Source: Acidobacteriota bacterium
Lineage (GTDB): Bacteria; Acidobacteriota; Holophagae; Acanthopleuribacterales; Acanthopleuribacteraceae
Direction: 5' to 3'
DNA length: 64,000 bases
Assembly (NCBI GenBank): GCA_030066195.1
Contig: JASJCB010000042.1
Coordinates: 31,792 to 95,791, forward strand
The notes below the pieces were generated by a model. It was not told the origin of the DNA, searched no databases, and was given only the letters and a program-made list of their open reading frames with translations. The first letter of the stretch is position 1. Each line of letters opens with the position of its first letter. The position numbers and the translations under genes are program-made. Shown here piece after piece: positions 59,988-64,000 of this stretch.

Positions 59988-60836
59988 CTATAAGCGGCGA
60001 AGCACCAGAACGGTGGTGTCGATATAATGAAGTATCATTTGCGTGGTGCTGCCCAATACATGGTCGGTCTCGCGGTCACCGGCCATGATGATCAGGTCGA
60101 TGCCGTGCCGTTTCACCGTTTGCTGCACCTCGCGCACCACCTTGCCCGTACGCACGTGGATGAAGGCGTGAGGGCACCCCGTCGCGCGCACCATTTTGGT
60201 GAGTCGATTCGTGGTCCTTTTCTCCAGGTCGGGAATGACATCCAGCAACGCCTTGCGGCCGGTCACCACCAGCGTGGACGAGATCTGGTCTTCGATGACG
60301 TGTAAAATGTGAAGAGCGGCATTGTTGTGTTTGGCAATATTTGCCGCCACCTTCAGCGAAGCCTGGGATTGGCGGGAGAAATCGACGGGGACCAGCAGGC
60401 GGCTGTAGGGTGCGGTCTTCTCGCCGCGTACCGAGAGCACGTGGCAGCTCGCCAATTCGTGGATTTCACGCGCCACACCGCCCAGGAAGAAACGTTTGAG
60501 GCCTCGACTCCCGTGGGTGGCCAGCACGATCAGGTCGATGTGATGGGTTTTGGCGTATTCCACCGCCACCAACGCCGGTGCGATACCGCCGATTTGCCGG
60601 GCGTGGATGCGCTTCAGTTGCGGGCCGTCCGCGCCGCCCAATTCCCTGAGGCGGTGTACGACATCCGCGATCCCCGCTTGAAATTTCGGGTTCGATTCAT
60701 CGGCCTTACCGCGCCTGGCTCCATTGACGATGTGCAGTTCCATGTCACCGTGGAGCAAATCGGCCAGATGAGACAGGGCCTGGTAGGAAAAGTCCGAGAA
60801 GTCGGTGGGGAACAACACGTGACGGACATCTTCCAT
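59988..60836 (-). CDS. Tandem universal stress protein (two USP domains)
   Basis: The 282-aa product has two UspA folds. The first starts HVLFPTDFSDFSYQALSHLA and ends LIVLATHGSRGLKRFFLGGV; the second starts RLLVPVDFSRQSQASLKVAA and ends LIIMAGDRETDHVLGSTTQM. The first domain has the GxxG-like ATP-binding pattern only partly, the second less so. These proteins help stress survival in the cytoplasm by largely unknown means. ATG 60836 has GGAGG seven bases upstream. It lies 57 bases downstream of gshB on the same strand and may be co-transcribed with it. Confidence 0.88.
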   Translation of the reverse strand: MEDVRHVLFPTDFSDFSYQALSHLADLLHGDMELHIVNGARRGKADESNPKFQAGIADVVHRLRELGGADGPQLKRIHARQIGGIAPALVAVEYAKTHHIDLIVLATHGSRGLKRFFLGGVAREIHELASCHVLSVRGEKTAPYSRLLVPVDFSRQSQASLKVAANIAKHNNAALHILHVIEDQISSTLVVTGRKALLDVIPDLEKRTTNRLTKMVRATGCPHAFIHVRTGKVVREVQQTVKRHGIDLIIMAGDRETDHVLGSTTQMILHYIDTTVLVLRRL

Positions 60837-60893
60837 GCGGGTACCTCCGAAGCCAATCAAGGTATTATCGATAATTTATCATAACAGAACCGG

Positions 60894-61847
60894 TCAGACT
60901 GCTTTCGCCTCCGTGCTTAAAGTTTCGACGGCGGCGACGATGTCGTGATGAAAATCCTTGCCGGTGAACCGGCAGAGCTCCTGTAAACAGGTGGGGCTGG
61001 TAACGTTGATTTCGATCAGGCGATCGCCCAGAATATCGATGCCGCCCAGCAGGATACCCTGATCCAACATGCCCTGCTTCATCTGCGCGCACATCTCCCT
61101 CTCGAAAGGCGTAATCTCGGCCGGATGAGCGCTGCCGCCGGCATCCAGGTTGTTCAACTCCTTGCCCTTCGGCGCCTTGCGCAGCACAGCCCCCAAGGGT
61201 TCGCCGTTCAGTAACAGGATGCGTTTATCGCCGGTCCTGGCCTCGGGAATGAAATCCTGGACGATGACCATATGGCTGCCGTTATGGGTGATCAGATTGA
61301 TCAACTGATCGTTGTTCGGGCCGCCGGGGTCCAGGAACACCACCCCGCGCCCGCCGAACCCGTCGACCGGCTTCAGGGTGACGCGTTTGCCGCTCTCCTC
61401 CATAAATTCCAGGATCTGGTCTTTGCGCCGGGTGACCAGGGTTCGGGCATTGAAGCGGGCAAAATGCAGGGCGGACAGTTTTTCATTCCAATTGCGCAAA
61501 CCCCGCGGGCGGTTGACCACCACGGTGGTCGGCGGTAGCAGGTCCAACAGCAGGGTGGTGTAGAAGTAACGGCGATCGAAAGGCGGGTCGGTGCGCACCA
61601 TGACCGCGTCCATTTCATCCATGGGCACGATGCTCGAATCGTGTTTGGTGAAGGGCCGTTCGATATCGGCATGGACATCCACGGGGGTCAATTCCGCGTA
61701 GAGCCGGTCGTGACGGGCCAGCAGGTCGTTCTGGTCCAGGTAAAAGACCTGGTGCTGCCGTTGCCGCGCGGCAAGCATGATGTAGTACGTGGTGTCCTTG
61801 TGGGCCTTGACGCCTTCCAAGGGGTCCATGATGAACGCGATTTTCAC
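60894..61847 (-). CDS. gshB: Glutathione synthetase
   Basis: The 317-aa ATP-grasp enzyme joins gamma-glutamylcysteine and glycine. The N-terminal VKIAFIMDPLEGVKAHKDTT is the classic bacterial GshB start. VMVRTDPPFDRRYFYTTLLLD, RPRGLRNWNEKLSAL, KPVDGFGGRGVVFLD (ATP-grasp loop) and IEINVTSPTCLQEL (metal and glycine end) all match. GTG 61847 is chosen, with GGAGG six bases upstream. No gshA is in the window. The Kef-type efflux pair at 47-50 kb is a possible functional partner, since Kef systems respond to glutathione adducts. Confidence 0.93.
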   Translation of the reverse strand: MKIAFIMDPLEGVKAHKDTTYYIMLAARQRQHQVFYLDQNDLLARHDRLYAELTPVDVHADIERPFTKHDSSIVPMDEMDAVMVRTDPPFDRRYFYTTLLLDLLPPTTVVVNRPRGLRNWNEKLSALHFARFNARTLVTRRKDQILEFMEESGKRVTLKPVDGFGGRGVVFLDPGGPNNDQLINLITHNGSHMVIVQDFIPEARTGDKRILLLNGEPLGAVLRKAPKGKELNNLDAGGSAHPAEITPFEREMCAQMKQGMLDQGILLGGIDILGDRLIEINVTSPTCLQELCRFTGKDFHHDIVAAVETLSTEAKAV

Positions 61848-61959
61848 GGTTGTCCTCCACCTTATGATCTCACGGGGCACCTAATCATAGCATTGCCGGG
61901 GAAGGGAGATCGGCAATTTGACGGAGGCGAGATTAAAAGTGGAAGGCGGGGGCGGCGCG

Positions 61960-63741
61960 TCAGGCCGATACTCCCTCCTCTTGCTTCGCTTCCGTTTGCG
62001 CTTGTTTGACTTCAGCTTGCGGCTGCTTGAACTGCTGCGCCACCAACTTGCGGTAGAGAGGGCTTTCCGCCGTCAGTTCGCGGTGACTGCCCGCCGCCGT
62101 GACCCGGCCGTCTTCCAGGACGGCGATTCGGTGAGCGTCGACGACCGTGGAAAGACGGTGAGCGATGACCAGGGTGGTTCGGTTTTTCATCAGGTTGTTC
62201 AGCGCTTTCTGCACCATCTGTTCCGACTCACTGTCCAGGCTGGAGGTGGCCTCGTCCAGCATCAGGATGCGCGGATCTTTCAACAAGGCCCTGGCGATGG
62301 CGATCCGTTGCCGTTGCCCGCCCGACAGCTTGACGCCGCGCTCGCCGACCTGGGTTTCGTAACCGTCGGGCATGGCCTCGATGAAGTCGCGGGCATAGGC
62401 CTGTTCGGCGGCTCGGTGCAGTTCCTCGTCCGTAACGGGCCGTTCCAGGCCGTAGCAGATGTTTTCGCGGATGGTGCCGGCCAGGAGCGGCGCCTCCTGG
62501 GATACATAACCCATGAGGTCCCGGTATTGCTGTAGGTGGAAGTCACTGACCGGCTGGTCACCCAGTAGGATTTTGCCGCTTGTCGGCCGGTAGAATCGTT
62601 CCAGCAGGGCAAACAGCGTGGACTTGCCGGAGCCGCTGGGACCCACCAGGGCGGTGATGCGGTTGGCCTCGAAAGTCAGGTCGACGCCTTGCAGTACCGG
62701 GTCCTTGTCCTCGCCGTAGGCAAAATGCACATCCTGGAGATAGATGTTATGGTCCTCGGAGGGCACCGGCAGGCCGTCGGGATCTTCCTCGGTCTCGCCC
62801 AGCAGGCCGATCATGCGTTCGGCCGCACCGGAGGCGGTATTGAGCGCGGTGAAAAAGAAGGTCAACTGGACCATGGGCGTGATGATGTTGAACAGGTAGA
62901 GGATGAAGGCCACCAGTTCGCCGATGCCCAGTTCTCCGGTCGCCGTACGGGCGCCGCCGTAGCCAAGGATGGCGACCAGCGCGCCCATCATGGCCAGGGT
63001 CATGAAGGGCGACATGACGGCCTGGATTTTGGTTTCGCGCATGCGTAGGCGGAACAGCTTATCGACCGCGGTTTTACCGACCTCTCGTTCCCGTTGCTCG
63101 GCGCCGTAGGCCTTCACCAGGCGGATCTCCCCGAACACCCGGGTCAGGCTGTCCGTGAAGGATGCCGTTTCATCCTGCAACTGTTTGGCGATTTCGTGCA
63201 ACTTTCTGGCGATAGGAATGATGACCAGCAAGGCAAAGACCACGCAGCCGAAAAGGGTCAGGGTCATCTTCCAATCCAGGACCCACATGATGATGATGGA
63301 ACCCACGATCATGGCCAGGCCGCTGATGAAATAAACCACCTGCTCGGTGACCAGTTCGCGGATGGAGGTGGTGTCGTTGATCACGCGACTGGCCATTTCT
63401 CCCGAGGTATTGTCGTCGTAAAAGGGGACCGGCAGGTTCAACAGGCGACCGAAAAGCGTGTTGCGCAGACGGGCGACCACCCGTTGCCCGGCATAACCCA
63501 GCAGGTAGTGGGAGACGGCGCCCGCGATTGCCTGAGCCAGTAACATGGAAGCCAGGAGCAGGACCACGGAGGTTTGAATGCCGTGCTCTTTCATGCCGTC
63601 CAGCAGGTCGCCGGTAATCTTGGGAACGAACAGGGCCGCGCCGGTTTCCAATAAAGCCAGCACAAGCGCGAAAACCAGGGGCGTGAGCGGCGGCATGTTT
63701 TTGCGAATAAGGGTCAGCAGGTCGCGGTAGGCAGTCGGCAT
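61960..63741 (-). CDS. ABC exporter, full half-transporter (MsbA/multidrug type)
   Basis: The 593-aa product has six N-terminal membrane helices of the exporter type I fold (through about residue 310), with SGEMASRVINDTTSIRELVTE as an intracellular loop. A nucleotide-binding domain follows: Walker A ALVGPSGSGKSTLFALLERF near residue 365, signature VKLSGGQRQRIAIARALL near residue 465, Walker B ILMLDEATSSLD and switch IAHRLSTVVDAHRIAVLEDG. It works as a homodimer or heterodimer, exporting lipids or drugs. The upstream region carries three operator-like palindromes, suggesting repression by a TetR-type protein encoded outside the window. Confidence 0.92.
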   Translation of the reverse strand: MPTAYRDLLTLIRKNMPPLTPLVFALVLALLETGAALFVPKITGDLLDGMKEHGIQTSVVLLLASMLLAQAIAGAVSHYLLGYAGQRVVARLRNTLFGRLLNLPVPFYDDNTSGEMASRVINDTTSIRELVTEQVVYFISGLAMIVGSIIIMWVLDWKMTLTLFGCVVFALLVIIPIARKLHEIAKQLQDETASFTDSLTRVFGEIRLVKAYGAEQREREVGKTAVDKLFRLRMRETKIQAVMSPFMTLAMMGALVAILGYGGARTATGELGIGELVAFILYLFNIITPMVQLTFFFTALNTASGAAERMIGLLGETEEDPDGLPVPSEDHNIYLQDVHFAYGEDKDPVLQGVDLTFEANRITALVGPSGSGKSTLFALLERFYRPTSGKILLGDQPVSDFHLQQYRDLMGYVSQEAPLLAGTIRENICYGLERPVTDEELHRAAEQAYARDFIEAMPDGYETQVGERGVKLSGGQRQRIAIARALLKDPRILMLDEATSSLDSESEQMVQKALNNLMKNRTTLVIAHRLSTVVDAHRIAVLEDGRVTAAGSHRELTAESPLYRKLVAQQFKQPQAEVKQAQTEAKQEEGVSA

Positions 63742-63763
63742 GTCGGCACCTCGTACAGAGAGT

Positions 63764-63834
63764 TGACCATTTGGTCACATGAAATATAGCTCCTGGTGAC
63801 CACTCAGTCAAGTCCGCTGTGACCATGCGGTCAC
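63764..63834. promoter_or_regulatory. Three TGACC-N4-GGTCA operator-like palindromes
   Basis: TGACCATTTGGTCA lies at 63764-63777 and TGACCATGCGGTCA at 63820-63833 (GTGACC/GGTCAC arms at 63819-63834). A weaker TGACCACTCAGTCA lies at 63797-63810. They sit 23-95 bases upstream of the exporter start and are typical in size and symmetry of TetR-family binding sites. The remaining bases to 64000 show no gene. Confidence 0.6.
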
Positions 63835-64000
63835 AAGACTGTCCGGTGACACGACTTCCGCTTCACCCCACGTAGCGTGAACAAGCCCCCAAGTGAAACG
63901 GTCCAACGGGGGGACCTCAAGCCGGCCTGAATCATGACGGTGCTTATGGGCATGTTGGGGGTTTGTTCGCGCCGGAGGAACCGATTTTCTACGGAATGTG

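Overview
This window looks like part of a large, moderately GC-rich bacterial chromosome. It most resembles an Acidobacteriota member, perhaps of the marine Holophagae/Acanthopleuribacter type. That placement is inference: it rests on an acidobacterial-type VWFA protein, very long secreted thrombospondin-3 and carboxypeptidase-regulatory repeat proteins, an animal-type haem peroxidase, an M1-peptidase/ABC-permease fusion, and strong GGAGG ribosome sites. There is no rRNA gene. One tRNA (CAT anticodon) is present. Most genes are housekeeping or cell-envelope genes, mixed with a few accessory modules and two decayed mobile-element remnants.

Layout. 0-3 kb: a TrmJ-like RNA methyltransferase, an AT-richer spacer with a 42-bp palindrome array and a short promoter-to-terminator unit, and a long-form GAPDH. 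3-8 kb: an unknown glycine-rich protein, a VWFA protein, three tandem copies of a ~213-bp unit each encoding a 16-residue peptide, and a PlsC-like acyltransferase. 8-13 kb: palindromic and degraded DNA, tex, an IS110 remnant and an acyl-CoA-ligase-type enzyme. 13-26 kb: a 955-aa helical unknown, tRNA, leucine dehydrogenase, haem peroxidase, a 961-aa unknown with a FliK-like tail, and a 1157-aa carboxypeptidase-regulatory-repeat protein. 26-32 kb: a recombinase remnant, a long non-coding stretch with a 43-bp-period array, NAD-isocitrate dehydrogenase, a GGDEF protein, uppP and a Cys/Met-metabolism PLP enzyme. 33-37 kb: a cytosine-5 methyltransferase with a vsr endonuclease, a seven-haem cytochrome c with TPRs, and an acetoacetate-decarboxylase-fold protein. 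37-44 kb: one 2069-aa protein with about 69 TSP3 calcium-binding repeats. 44-50 kb: a secreted LolA/DUF1579-like protein with a PQQ-type beta-propeller, a 43-bp-period hairpin array, a KefB/KefG-type potassium efflux pair, and a small secreted six-cysteine peptide. 50-64 kb: an AAA-ATPase/TOPRIM pair, an ABC ATPase with the permease-M1 peptidase fusion, an AAA/PD-(D/E)XK protein, phosphomannomutase/phosphoglucomutase, a double-USP protein, glutathione synthetase, and an ABC exporter behind three TGACC/GGTCA operator-like palindromes.

The signal I consider most likely to be undescribed is the triplicated mini-gene cluster at 6.8-7.4 kb. Each unit has a strong Shine-Dalgarno site, an 11-residue constant segment ending in Gly-Gly, a five-residue aromatic/acidic variable tail, a stop and a hairpin. 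This is the layout expected of a family of very short modified-peptide precursors or signal peptides. The second is a set of three unrelated intergenic arrays with a strict 42- or 43-bp period, about four turns of DNA. Two are built around TTCCCGGGAA-type palindromes and one around an ACTC...GAGT inverted repeat. Other accessory candidates are the ATPase/TOPRIM pair (defence-like) and the methyltransferase/Vsr pair with no visible restriction enzyme.
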